A stretch of DNA of 64,000 nucleotides from an uncultured Bacteroidia bacterium (GTDB lineage: Bacteria; Bacteroidota; Bacteroidia; NS11-12g; UBA955), in contig CALSSY010000010.1 of assembly GCA_943789135.1 (NCBI GenBank), forward strand, positions 41,853 to 105,852, given 5' to 3'. Positions 39,746-49,336 of this stretch are shown piece after piece. Below the pieces are notes generated by a model that did not search any database, was not told the origin of the DNA, and worked only from the letters and a program-made list of their open reading frames with translations. The position numbers were made by a program, and so were the translations under genes. Every line of letters starts with the position of its first letter. Position 1 is the stretch's first letter.

Positions 39746-40533
39746 AAACTCACAGAAAAACCAACTTCACCTAAACCTTCAATTTCGGCTTTAAACGTAT
39801 CACCTGCCTGAATGGGCACCATGGGACCCAAAGCTCCAGAAAGAATAATTTCGCCTTTTTTCACTTCGACTCCTCTTTGAATAAACGTATTGCATAACCA
39901 AAGCACAGCGTTGAGGGGATTCCCCATACAGGCTTTAGCCATTCCTTCTGATGCTACATTTCCGTTTTGAGTCAACGTCATTTTTGCATTCTCAAAATCT
40001 AAAGCTTCTGCATTTAGCTTGGTTTCTCCCAACACAAAATGGGAAGCTGACGCATTATCTGCAACCGTATCTGTAATTCTTATATTCCAATTTTCAACTC
40101 GAGAACCAACAATTTCAATTGCTGGAGAAACATAATCTACTTTTGAAATCAATTCAGCAATGTCGGCAATAGGACTGCTGATCGTCTCTTTCAAAACAAA
40201 TGCCATTTCTGCTTCAGCTTTTGGTTGCATTAAAAAGGCAAATGGAATTTCTCCATTATTGGGAAGATGGGTATGTGCAAACAACACCCCAAAATCTGGT
40301 TGATTCACGCCCAACTGTTTCTGAACAGATTCAGCCGTCAATCCAATTTTAATTCCAACTTTTCGAGCCCCTTGGGATTCAAAATATTCAATTAATTTTT
40401 CTTGAACGGCATAGGCCGTATCGATATCCGTATCTCCTATTAATTCTCTCACTGGCGAAATGGCCTTGCCCGTATCAAATGCATTTTTTAAACTTTCAAA
40501 GGCAATTTGAACGGCAGATTGCTTAGACTGCAT
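39742..40533 (-). CDS. 2-oxopent-4-enoate hydratase
   Basis: 263 residues from the ATG at 40533 ([15 protein letters not shown]); the frame upstream of it to 40728 crosses the divergent promoter region and is not protein-like. Hydrates 2-oxopent-4-enoate to 4-hydroxy-2-oxovalerate. [19 protein letters not shown], the metal-site Glu pattern [11 protein letters not shown] and [14 protein letters not shown] fit the DmpE/MhpD family. It is a paralogue of the divergently transcribed decarboxylase, with which such hydratases form a complex. Confidence 0.92.
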   Translation of the reverse strand: MQSKQSAVQIAFESLKNAFDTGKAISPVRELIGDTDIDTAYAVQEKLIEYFESQGARKVGIKIGLTAESVQKQLGVNQPDFGVLFAHTHLPNNGEIPFAFLMQPKAEAEMAFVLKETISSPIADIAELISKVDYVSPAIEIVGSRVENWNIRITDTVADNASASHFVLGETKLNAEALDFENAKMTLTQNGNVASEGMAKACMGNPLNAVLWLCNTFIQRGVEVKKGEIILSGALGPMVPIQAGDTFKAEIEGLGEVGFSVSL

Positions 40534-40537
40534 GGTG

Positions 40538-40545
40538 CAAAGGTA
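40538..40545 (-). promoter_or_regulatory. -7 element TACCTTTG for the hydratase-dehydrogenase operon
   Basis: Exact TAnnTTTG on the minus strand, 4 bases before the ATG at 40533. Confidence 0.6.
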
Positions 40546-40646
40546 CACATTTGTATGTTTTACGTAGCACGTGAAATCAAGATGAAAATGGATTCTTCCC
40601 AATTTGTATTCGACAAAAAAAATTCGCGTTGCTGAAAAATATGCAC

Positions 40647-40654
40647 GAATTTTG
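40647..40654 (+). promoter_or_regulatory. -7-like element GAATTTTG for the decarboxylase gene
   Basis: One base from TAnnTTTG; placed 2 bases before the ATG at 40657 and mirrored by the divergent element at 40538, so both operons leave from the same 120-base gap. Confidence 0.4.
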
Positions 40655-40656
40655 CC

Positions 40657-41454
40657 ATGATGTCTAAAAATGCCCAAATAGCCAAACAACTTCATCTTGC
40701 CCAGCGCAATCAAACACCTATCGAACAATTTAGTTCTGTGGATCCGTTTTCATTAAGTGAAGCCTACGAGATCCAACACGAACTCATGAAACAGCGCATC
40801 GCCGAAGGTGAAAAAATTATTGGGGTAAAAATGGGCTTTACCTCAGAAGCTAAAATGGCTCAAATGGGAGTATCCGAAATGATTATTGGCCAACTCACGG
40901 ACGCCATGCATTGTTCAAATGGTGGAAGTATCAATCGCTCTGACTTTATTCATCCGCGGGTTGAACCTGAAATCGCTTTTCGCTTAAGCCAAGATATCAA
41001 TGAACCAATTCAATTGCATGATGTATTACAGTATGTTGATGAAATTGCAGCGGCTCTGGAAATCATAGATTCACGTTATGAAAATTTCAAATTTTCATTG
41101 GAAGATGTTGTAGCCGATAATTGTTCATCTGCAGCTTTTGTGATAGGAGCATTCCAAAAACCCTTAGACGTATTAACCGATTTAAATATCGAATTGATTA
41201 TAAATGGGAAAGTAGCTGAAAAAGGAAGTTCAAATGACATCCTAGGTAACCCTTGGAAATCCTTGGTTGCGGCATCTGAGTTAGCGCACAAATACGGTTT
41301 AAGATTAAAAGCTGGAGATATTGTTTTGGCTGGCGCTGCAACCTCTGCCCATTTTATTAATGAAAACGATAAAGTTTCCGCAGAAGTTGAGAAACTGAAG
41401 GATTTGAGTTTTCAAATAGAACCGAAAAGCCATCAAAAATTAGAAAAACCATAA
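40657..41454 (+). CDS. 2-oxo-3-hexenedioate (4-oxalocrotonate) decarboxylase
   Basis: 265 residues of the same fold as the neighbouring hydratase. Decarboxylates 2-oxo-3-hexenedioate to 2-oxopent-4-enoate, the hydratase substrate. IIGVKMGFTSEAKMAQMGV, HPRVEPEIAFRLSQDI with the metal Glu pair, and VVADNCSSAAFVIG are typical for DmpH. Could alternatively be a second hydratase, but the pathway context favours the decarboxylase. Start at the first of two tandem ATGs. Confidence 0.88.
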   Translation: MMSKNAQIAKQLHLAQRNQTPIEQFSSVDPFSLSEAYEIQHELMKQRIAEGEKIIGVKMGFTSEAKMAQMGVSEMIIGQLTDAMHCSNGGSINRSDFIHPRVEPEIAFRLSQDINEPIQLHDVLQYVDEIAAALEIIDSRYENFKFSLEDVVADNCSSAAFVIGAFQKPLDVLTDLNIELIINGKVAEKGSSNDILGNPWKSLVAASELAHKYGLRLKAGDIVLAGAATSAHFINENDKVSAEVEKLKDLSFQIEPKSHQKLEKP

Positions 41455-41532
41455 TATAATGCCACATTAATAATATGGTAATATTGGAATGTGTGATTTG
41501 CAGTCGATAAACGACAACAAATACACAAACCA

Positions 41533-42750
41533 ATGAAAAAATTAAATTCCTTAGCAGTTGCTCTAACCTTATTAGGTTCAAGCATCATTTTCAATGCATG
41601 TGGAACCGACGAGCCTACCGACAACGGTGGCGGCAACAACAACACTTCGAATGAAGTGGTTATCTCTGAAAACATCAAATCAAACACCACTTGGACAAAA
41701 GACAAAACTTGGATTTTGGGTGGACGTATTGCTGTAGAGGCAGGTGCTACACTAACCATTGAAGCTGGAACCGTTATCAAGGGTCAAGCAGGTACAGGTG
41801 CTAACGCTACTGCATTGATAATTGCACGTGGTGCAAAAATCGACGCTCAAGGAACAGCTTCTGCTCCTATCATCTTCACTTCAGTTGCTGATGAAATCAA
41901 GAGTGGTATGATTGAATCTCCAAACTTATCAAACGACTTCAATGGTTTGTGGGGTGGCTTAATTGTATTGGGTAAAGCTCCATGTTCGTTGAAAGCTGAT
42001 GTTCCTGAAACTAATATCGAAGGTGTACCTCCAACAGATCCTAATGGATTGTATGGTGGTAATGACCCAGCTGATAATTCTGGAGTTATTAAATACGTTT
42101 CTATTCGTCACGGTGGAGCCAATATTGGTGAAGGTAACGAAATCAACGGTTTAACCTTAGGCGGAGTTGGAAACGGTACTGTGATTGAAAACATTGAAGT
42201 TGTTGCAAACCAAGACGACGGAATCGAATGGTTCGGTGGAACAGTAAACGTTACAAACGCAGTAGTTTGGAACGCTGGTGACGACGCTATGGATACCGAC
42301 CAAGCTTGGAGCGGTACATTAGATAACTTCATTGTTATTTGTGGTTCTGAAACCGATCACGCTCTTGAAATTGACGGTCCAGAAGGTTCTGCTAATGCAG
42401 GTCATACCTTAACTAACGGTTGGATTAAGGGTAATTCGGTTGCTGAATTAGGTAACTGGCGTTCAAACGCACAAGGTAAATTTGAGAAAATATATTTCTT
42501 CAATTTCGATGCAGGTATGGCAGACGGTCGTGGAGACTTCGACTTAGATGATGCTTCTGCTCCTAATTTCCCAACGACATTGATGTTCGACAAATTAGAA
42601 ATCACTACCGATTCTTCAGACCTTACAAAGATCTTCAAAGATGGAACTGCTGTTCATGCAACTAAAGTTGCAAGTGCAACCGCAGCTGGTGCTCAAACAG
42701 CTCCTTTCGCAGGATGGTCTTGGGCTGCTAAAGTTGAAGCTTACAAATAA
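41533..42750 (+). CDS. Surface lipoprotein with right-handed beta-helix domain, partner of the TonB receptor
   Basis: 405 residues with a lipoprotein signal ending FNAC and an acidic Asn/Gly linker (NGGGNNN). From about residue 50 the text has the beta-helix pattern KTWILGGRIAVEAGATLTIE, TVIKGQ, WGGLIVLG, YVSIRHGGANIGEG and DDGIEWFGG. This family is usually encoded directly before a TonB-dependent receptor in Bacteroidota and has been misnamed a multidrug transporter. It probably binds the receptor's ligand at the cell surface; ligand unknown. It is separated from the receptor gene by a perfect hairpin. Confidence 0.87.
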   Translation: MKKLNSLAVALTLLGSSIIFNACGTDEPTDNGGGNNNTSNEVVISENIKSNTTWTKDKTWILGGRIAVEAGATLTIEAGTVIKGQAGTGANATALIIARGAKIDAQGTASAPIIFTSVADEIKSGMIESPNLSNDFNGLWGGLIVLGKAPCSLKADVPETNIEGVPPTDPNGLYGGNDPADNSGVIKYVSIRHGGANIGEGNEINGLTLGGVGNGTVIENIEVVANQDDGIEWFGGTVNVTNAVVWNAGDDAMDTDQAWSGTLDNFIVICGSETDHALEIDGPEGSANAGHTLTNGWIKGNSVAELGNWRSNAQGKFEKIYFFNFDAGMADGRGDFDLDDASAPNFPTTLMFDKLEITTDSSDLTKIFKDGTAVHATKVASATAAGAQTAPFAGWSWAAKVEAYK

Positions 42751-42770
42751 TTAAAATTTAAATACAAACT

Positions 42771-42803
42771 GTATAGGTTCAGGTTTCTCCCCTGAACCTA
42801 TAC
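42771..42803 (+). promoter_or_regulatory. Perfect 13-bp inverted repeat between lipoprotein and receptor genes
   Basis: GTATAGGTTCAGG, a 7-base loop TTTCTCC, then the exact complement CCTGAACCTATAC. It is not followed by a T run, so it looks more like an intercistronic attenuator or RNA-stability hairpin than a full terminator. It begins 21 bases after the lipoprotein stop and ends 31 bases before the receptor ATG. Confidence 0.85.
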
Positions 42804-42833
42804 TTATAAAATGCGATCCTATTACTAAAGAAA

Positions 42834-45756
42834 ATGAGTTTAAAAAAATTTATTAAACATGCTACCCTGATGCTAACAGGGTTCTTGTTTGCAATCAACG
42901 TTTGGTCACAATCACCAATTGCGGATTCAACACTTGCGATAATCCGAGGCAGGGTCATCGACAATACCAATGCCAAGCCTATTTATGGGGCAGATATCTT
43001 TCTAAATGATTTCAAGACGAGCAGCGATATTGACGGCAAGTTTGAAATCAAGGCTCCAAATGGCAATTATACCCTTCTCATTGAAATTGACAATTACGCC
43101 GATTTAACCATAGAAGAAGTTGAGATTAACCAAGAATTGAACACACTCGGGGACTTGAGCCTTACCCCTGTTACTGAAAGTATGGGGCAGGTAAATGTCA
43201 CCGTTAAAAGGATGCAAAACACCGAAGATGCGTTATTAACAGCCAAAAGAATCTCTCCAAATTTAATTGATGGAATTTCTTCGGCTAGTTTCAAACGTAT
43301 TGGTGATGGGGATGCCGCCAGCGCCATGAAACGTGTTACTGGAGTATCCATAGAAGGTGGAAAATACGTCTATGTGCGTGGTTTGGGCGATCGTTATACC
43401 AAAACAACCCTAAATGGAATGGACATTCCTGGATTAGATCCAGATCGAAATACAATCCAAATGGATTTATTCCCCACGTCGGTTATTGACAATATTGTGG
43501 TTTCAAAAACGTTCACTGCTGATTTACCTGCGGATTTCACGGGTGGAATTGTAGATCTGGCCACAAAAGATTTTCCATCGAGAAGAACATTCAATGTTTC
43601 CGCTGGAATTGGATACAATCCGTCAATGAATTTACAAAGCGACTACGTAACGTATTCTACAGGTTCCACAGATTTCTTAGGCTTTGATGATGGATCAAGA
43701 TCCAACCCAACCAAAGGGATTAATAAGATCCCAAGTACGGTTGATGTATTACGCGGTGGAGCTGGTGCCGACCAATATTATTCAATTTTGAACGGCTTAA
43801 ACCCCAATTTAGGCACCGAAACCAAAACAAGTCCACTTAATTTTGATTTTAGTATTTCATATGCAAATACACACAAAATCAATAAAAAATATACCTTAGG
43901 ATACCAATCTGCTTTGACCTATAAAAATCAGACGGAATTTTATAGAGATGCAGAATTTAATTTATGGGCAAAACCTAATGAAACATCCAATAATGAATTA
44001 ATTCCATTTGAAATACAAAAAGGAAATTACGGAACTAATAATGTAATTCTAGCTTATCTTGGAAGTATTGCGTTGAAATCTAAGAGTGACAAATTCAATT
44101 TAAATTTACTTCATATTCAAAACGGAGAATCTCGTGCAGGTAAATTCTTCTTCCAGAATTCTGTCCAAGGTGCCAACTGGGATGCCAATCAATATAACCT
44201 AGAATACAACCAACGAAGTTTAACTAATTTGTATTTAACAGGTAAACACGTGCGCGATAGGGGCAATTGGACCATCGAGTGGAAAATAGCACCAACCCGT
44301 TCCGCAATGTCCGATCCTGACATCCGTTTTACTCGTATTCGTGCACCTGATTTGACCATTAGCTCAGAGGCCGGCTTCCCTACAAGAATTTGGCGTGAGT
44401 TGGAGGAATACAATGTAGCCAACCGTATCGATTTCACACGAAAATTGAAACTATTGGGTTTAAAAAGCAATTTGAAGTTTGGAGGAGCCTACACATTTAA
44501 ACACCGTGATTTCAACATTGAAAGTTTCCAAATACAAGGAGGTATCGATGGCTTTGATGATCCACAGGTAATCATGAAGCCCGAAAATCTATTTTCACCT
44601 GATAACCAAGGGGGTTTCTATTATGTAGCCGACTTTGTTGATGGCAATGGTTATCGCAAAAACCCAAATGCCTTTCAAGGGAGGGTAAATTATGCTGCAG
44701 CTTATGTTTCAACTGAGACAGAAATAAACAGCAAATTAAAAGTTGTGGCAGGTTTGCGCACAGAAATGTACACCCAATTTTATTCTGGCCTTAACCAAAT
44801 TGGTCAAAATCTAAAAGATAAAAAGGTAATGGAAGATTTTGGCTTATTCCCAACGATTAATGGCGTCTACCGGTTAGGAAAATCAACCAACTTGCGCGCT
44901 TCTTTATGCCAGAACAACTGCGCGTCCATCATTTAAAGAGCTATCATTTGCCCAAATTCTAGACCCTATTACAGGTCGAAGTTTCCAAGGTGGTTTATTT
45001 GGTGAAGAAACTACAATATTCGAAAACGGCACTCCACGTGTTCTGCAACTTTGGGACGGTAACCTTAGATCATCGACTATCAATAACTTTGATATTAGAT
45101 GGGAAAGTTTCAAAAAGAAGGGCGACATGATTTCAGTAGGTTTATTCTATAAGGGAATGAAAAATCCTATCGAAATTGTACAATATGTAGCCGATGATAA
45201 TGCCTATCAACCAAGAAATGTGGGTAACGCGTCATTGTACGGAGCGGAATTTGAGTTGCGTCAAAACCTTGAAATAATTGCTTCTGAATTGAAACAATTT
45301 TATTTCAATACCAATTTAACCTACACCATCTCTGAAATCAATATTAATGATGCCGAGTTTTTATCTAAAACGTATGGAGCCAGAGACGGTCAAACTATTT
45401 CTCGTAAACGCGAAATGGCAGGGCAAGCACCTTATATCATCAATGGTGGTCTTAGCTGGATGAGTAAGGCAAAGCGACTTGAAGCGGGTATGTATTATAA
45501 CGTACAAGGCGCCACTTTACAATTTGTGGGATATGCAAACAGAGCCGATATCATTTCAGTTCCTTTTCACAGCTTAAATTTCAGCGCGAGTGGAAAATTC
45601 GGATATAAAAACCGGATGAACATAGGCGTTCAGGTTAGCAATTTATTAAACGACAAGCGGGAATCGATCTTCCGCTCTTACCAAGCACAACAACAGTATT
45701 TCCAGCGATTAGCACCTGGAACCTCTGTGTCAGTGAAATTCTCTTACTCTTTGTAA
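42834..45756 (+). CDS. TonB-dependent outer-membrane receptor, one frameshift
   Basis: About 970 residues in total. Signal peptide (cleaved near WSQS), an N-terminal carboxypeptidase-like domain (RGRVIDNTNAKPIYGADIFL), then the plug: RVTGVSIEGGKYVYVRGLGD, YTKTTLNGMDIPGLDPDR, and a 22-strand barrel. An extra T at about 44902-44905 (CTTTATGCC) ends the first part; with it removed the frame reads SYARTTARPSFKELSFAQIL and joins the C-terminal barrel to the last strand SVKFSYSL. No SusD-type gene follows, so it is not a Sus pair. Ligand unknown; the ppk1/ppx neighbours make a phosphorus compound a reasonable guess only. Confidence 0.93.
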
Positions 45757-45778
45757 GGGGATCGCAAAATAGGAGAAA

Positions 45779-45806
45779 GAAAAGAGCCGCAAATGCGGCT
45801 CTTTTC
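45779..45806 (+). terminator. Rho-independent terminator after the TonB receptor
   Basis: AAAAGAGCCGC-AAAT-GCGGCTCTTTT: an 11-pair stem with A run before and T run after, 22 bases after the receptor stop. Confidence 0.94.
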
Positions 45807-45820
45807 AATTAAACTTAATA

Positions 45821-45849
45821 TTGACATATCCATGGCTATTGTATTTTTG
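45821..45849 (+). promoter_or_regulatory. Promoter of ppk1 (-33 TTG and -7 TATTTTTG)
   Basis: TTGAC at 45821 and an exact TAnnTTTG at 45842-45849 are 18 bases apart, the spacing described for Bacteroides sigma-ABfr promoters. The ATG follows 8 bases later. Confidence 0.7.
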
Positions 45850-45857
45850 CAGTAAAT

Positions 45858-47924
45858 ATGCCCATAAAGCCCATTATTAGAGATATCAGTTGGCTCGCTT
45901 TCAATCAACGTGTGATGCAGGAAGCGAAAGACCCAAAGGTACACTTATATGATAGGTTGCGCTTTTTAGGTATTTTCTCAAATAATCTGGATGAATTTTA
46001 CCGCGTTCGGGTCGGCACACTCAACAAAATGGTTGAGATCGACAAAGGCAAAACTAAAATGCATTTGGAACAGCATCCAGAAAAAATATTGAAGGAAATA
46101 CAACGCACAACGGTAAAACTTCAAAGATCCTTTGACCTGAGCTTCTCCGAAATCATGCGGGAAATGGGGAAGCAGCATCGTATTTTCCTTAAAAATGAAA
46201 GGCAATTAAACAAGGAACAAAAAGATTGGGTAAGGTCTTATTTCGAGGATAAAGTACGCACACAAATCGTACCTCTGATGATTGAAAGTATGCCACAAGC
46301 GCCAATGCTTAAGGATCGTTCAATCTATTTGGCTTGTTTAATGGGAAATGCTCAAAATCCCATGTTGCAACGGTATGCTCTTATTCAAGTACCCGAAGAA
46401 CAAACACCCAGATTTGTAACCCTTCCTAATTCGGGTAATGAAACACATATTATAATGCTCGAAGACATTATTCGTTTCAACTTGAAATACCTTTTTGCTC
46501 CGTTTGGATTCGATAGATTTAAATCACACATTATTAAAGTAACCCGCGATGCAGAAATGGATATGGACAACGATATTCATTCAAATTTGATCGCAGAACT
46601 TGAAAAAAACCTTCAAAAACGAACCAGAGGTAAAGCCACACGATTTGTTTACGACAAGCGCATCGACCCTCAATTGCTCGAATATTTAATTAACCGTTTA
46701 GGATTAACCGATAAAAGTAATTTAATCCCAGGGGGCAGGATACACAATTTCAAAGCATTCATGAATTTTCCTAAGAATGTTTTTAAAGATATAAAACCTC
46801 GTCCGAAACCCTTTGTGCATCCCTTATTGAAACAACCTTGTCGCATTATGGATGTGATCGATAAGCGAGATGTAATGCTTCATTTTCCTTACCATTCTTT
46901 CGATTCGATTATTGATTTATTACGGGAAGCCGCAATAGACCCGAGCGTTCAAAGCATTCGTTTAACTGTGTATCGATTGGCTAAAAACTCAAAAGTGATT
47001 AACGCATTGTTAAACGCGGTTAGGAATGGGAAAAAAGTCAGTGTAATTGTAGAGTTGAAAGCGCGTTTTGATGAAGAAGCGAATCTGTACTGGAAAAAAG
47101 TTTTAGAAGAGGAAGGAATCGATGTTTTTGTAGGTATTCCTAACATGAAAATTCACGCAAAACTTTGTGTGATTAAGAAACGTGAATTCAATAGAACCAT
47201 TCAATATGGATTTATTTCTACAGGAAATTTTCATGAGGGAACCGCACAGGTATATGGCGATCATTTATTATTAACTACCAAACCTCAAATAATATCGGAT
47301 ATCAATAAGATTTTTGATTGTTTGGAATCTCCCAACCCCGATTTACGTCAGATTGTTAATTGTAAGGTTTTAATTACTTCTCCCCATCAAATGCGCGATT
47401 ATTTCCTGAGGAAAATTGAACAAGAAATAGTTTCAAACGAAAAGAATCGAAAAATTGCTGTAAAACTAAATAGCTTGGTTGATAAAGAACTAATAAATTC
47501 ATTATACAGAGCAGCTGAATCTGGAGTAAAAATCGACCTAATTATTCGCGGTATTTGCACCGCACTCACCCAACAAGCTACCTTTAAAAAGAAAATGAAT
47601 GCCATCAGTATCGTGGATCAATATTTGGAGCATGCTCGGGTGTTTATTTTCTCTCAAGGAAAAGATCCTCGTGTTTACATTTCATCAGCCGATTGGATGG
47701 TTAGGAATCTTGACCATAGAGTTGAAGTAGCATGCCCGGTATTTTCGCATACCTTCAGTGAAGAGTTACAAGACATTCTAAAAATTCAACTAAAGGAAAA
47801 TGTAAAGGCTAGAATTCTTGACAATCGCCACCGAAACCAATATGTAAAACGAGGCGAAAAAGAGAAATCATTTCGATCTCAATTAGAAATTTACAACTAC
47901 TTAAAATCAAAAAAATACGATTAA
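45858..47924 (+). CDS. ppk1: Polyphosphate kinase 1
   Basis: 688 residues. Makes polyphosphate from ATP. N-terminal DISWLAFNQRVMQEAKD and NNLDEFYRVRVG; then the PLD-like catalytic domains: YHSFDSIIDLLREAA, RFDEEANLYWKKVLEEEG, the autophosphorylated His in NMKIHAKLCVIKK, and the second active-site His in YISSADWMVRNLDHRVEVA. Its end overlaps the convergent SulP gene by 4 bases. Together with the Ppx-like gene and the VTC gene downstream it makes this a polyphosphate locus. Confidence 0.97.
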   Translation: MPIKPIIRDISWLAFNQRVMQEAKDPKVHLYDRLRFLGIFSNNLDEFYRVRVGTLNKMVEIDKGKTKMHLEQHPEKILKEIQRTTVKLQRSFDLSFSEIMREMGKQHRIFLKNERQLNKEQKDWVRSYFEDKVRTQIVPLMIESMPQAPMLKDRSIYLACLMGNAQNPMLQRYALIQVPEEQTPRFVTLPNSGNETHIIMLEDIIRFNLKYLFAPFGFDRFKSHIIKVTRDAEMDMDNDIHSNLIAELEKNLQKRTRGKATRFVYDKRIDPQLLEYLINRLGLTDKSNLIPGGRIHNFKAFMNFPKNVFKDIKPRPKPFVHPLLKQPCRIMDVIDKRDVMLHFPYHSFDSIIDLLREAAIDPSVQSIRLTVYRLAKNSKVINALLNAVRNGKKVSVIVELKARFDEEANLYWKKVLEEEGIDVFVGIPNMKIHAKLCVIKKREFNRTIQYGFISTGNFHEGTAQVYGDHLLLTTKPQIISDINKIFDCLESPNPDLRQIVNCKVLITSPHQMRDYFLRKIEQEIVSNEKNRKIAVKLNSLVDKELINSLYRAAESGVKIDLIIRGICTALTQQATFKKKMNAISIVDQYLEHARVFIFSQGKDPRVYISSADWMVRNLDHRVEVACPVFSHTFSEELQDILKIQLKENVKARILDNRHRNQYVKRGEKEKSFRSQLEIYNYLKSKKYD

Positions 47925-49207
47925 GCCTTTTTCGATAACGTACGGATGCGTTCTATCGTAATTTTAGCAATAGTACCAAGTGCCAAGCCCCAAAGTAAAT
48001 CAATTGCCAAACATCCAATTAGCGTAATTGAAAAGCCCCAAATCTGTTCGGGACCAATTTGTTTTAGCTCAACTAAAACCCGCGGACTAGCCAATCTAAT
48101 TCCAACCATCACGAGCATAGCCGCAAGTGCTGTTAATGGAATTAATTCATTAAAATAAGAGCTGAAAACCATAAATAGTAAAACAAACAATCCATGAAAC
48201 ACATTTGACCAATGGGTTTTGGCTCCATTATCAATATTTGCAGAACTCCGGGCTACTTCACTAATCATTGGTAAACCGCCGAATAAAGATGCAACCATAT
48301 TACCAATCCCTATTGAAATCAAATCTTTGTCTTTGTTGGGAACTACCTCCGGCTTTAATCCATGAATCGCATTCACCGTAAGTAAACTTTCTAAACTTCC
48401 AATAATAGCAAATAATCCCACATACTTTATAAAAACCCACCATGAAACGGGAGGTACAAATGCTATTTTTAGATTCCATATTTGAGAGAATTCAAACCCA
48501 AATCGTAAGCGATAAATAGAATCTATTTCCAGATAATAAGCAATCGGTATTACACTAACAAGGACAATTAAAGGGCTTGGAATCGCTTTCAAAACAGGAG
48601 ATTTTACTTTGGTCCATATCCAAACCCAGGAGAAACTCCAAACCCCAATTGCTGCTACCTTCCAATTGATAAATTTCAAATTAGAAACCAAATTTGCCAA
48701 CAATGGTAACGGCTTTGAAATTGAATTACCGGCTAAATCCGTTGCGGGTATTCCTAAAAGGATATAAATCTGTTTGCTAAATATAACAACGCCAATTGCC
48801 GCTAACATTCCTTTGATTGCACTAGGTGGAATCAAATCGACCCATTTACCCAACTTCAGGAGACCTAGAATTATTTGAATAATCGATGCAACAAATATGG
48901 CTAATAATACATGCATCCAACCGTTTATTGGATTATTTCCCCCTAAATCTTGGACAGCCCCAAATACAATTACAATCAAACCTGCAGCAGGTCCTTTAAT
49001 GCTCAATTTTGATCCGGTGAACCATGAAGTTAAAACACCACCAATTGTTGCTGTAAGTAAACCCATTACGGCCGGGAAACCACTTGCTTCAGCAATTCCC
49101 AAACTCAATGGCAATGCCAATAAAAACACATAAAATCCAGATGATAAATCCGACCAAGTTGATGAGCCAAAAGAAAATAATGATGTGCCGGACCGAGATT
49201 TAAACAC
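47921..49207 (-). CDS. SulP-family anion transporter without STAS domain
   Basis: About 428 residues, 12-14 hydrophobic helices. LSSGFYVFLLALPLSLGIAE, TGSKLSIKGPAAGLIVIV and IPPSAIKGMLAAIGVVIFSK are SulP/SLC26 signatures. The protein ends just after the last helix at IERIRTLSKKA; the ~100-residue cytoplasmic STAS domain of most SulP carriers is missing. Substrate could be sulfate, bicarbonate or another anion. I start at the GTG at 49207 because a -7 element TAACTTTG (49214-49221, minus) overlaps the longer TTG start at 49216. Confidence 0.88.
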   Translation of the reverse strand: MFKSRSGTSLFSFGSSTWSDLSSGFYVFLLALPLSLGIAEASGFPAVMGLLTATIGGVLTSWFTGSKLSIKGPAAGLIVIVFGAVQDLGGNNPINGWMHVLLAIFVASIIQIILGLLKLGKWVDLIPPSAIKGMLAAIGVVIFSKQIYILLGIPATDLAGNSISKPLPLLANLVSNLKFINWKVAAIGVWSFSWVWIWTKVKSPVLKAIPSPLIVLVSVIPIAYYLEIDSIYRLRFGFEFSQIWNLKIAFVPPVSWWVFIKYVGLFAIIGSLESLLTVNAIHGLKPEVVPNKDKDLISIGIGNMVASLFGGLPMISEVARSSANIDNGAKTHWSNVFHGLFVLLFMVFSSYFNELIPLTALAAMLVMVGIRLASPRVLVELKQIGPEQIWGFSITLIGCLAIDLLWGLALGTIAKITIERIRTLSKKA

Positions 49208-49213
49208 CGACTG

Positions 49214-49221
49214 CAAAGTTA
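49214..49221 (-). promoter_or_regulatory. -7 element TAACTTTG for the SulP gene
   Basis: Exact TAnnTTTG on the minus strand, 6 bases before the GTG at 49207. Confidence 0.55.
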
Positions 49222-49336
49222 AAAAAAATGCTTGTTACACGATAAAAAATTTGTGTTCGCAAATTATAAGATCGGTACTCCGAGAAAATGTAAAAAACAA
49301 GATATTACTATCAAAATTGGTTACTTTCGTGAAGTC

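Noticed and set aside
40534..40728. Upstream extension of the hydratase to 40728
   Set aside because: It crosses both divergent promoter elements and part of the decarboxylase gene, and its residues do not look like the family.
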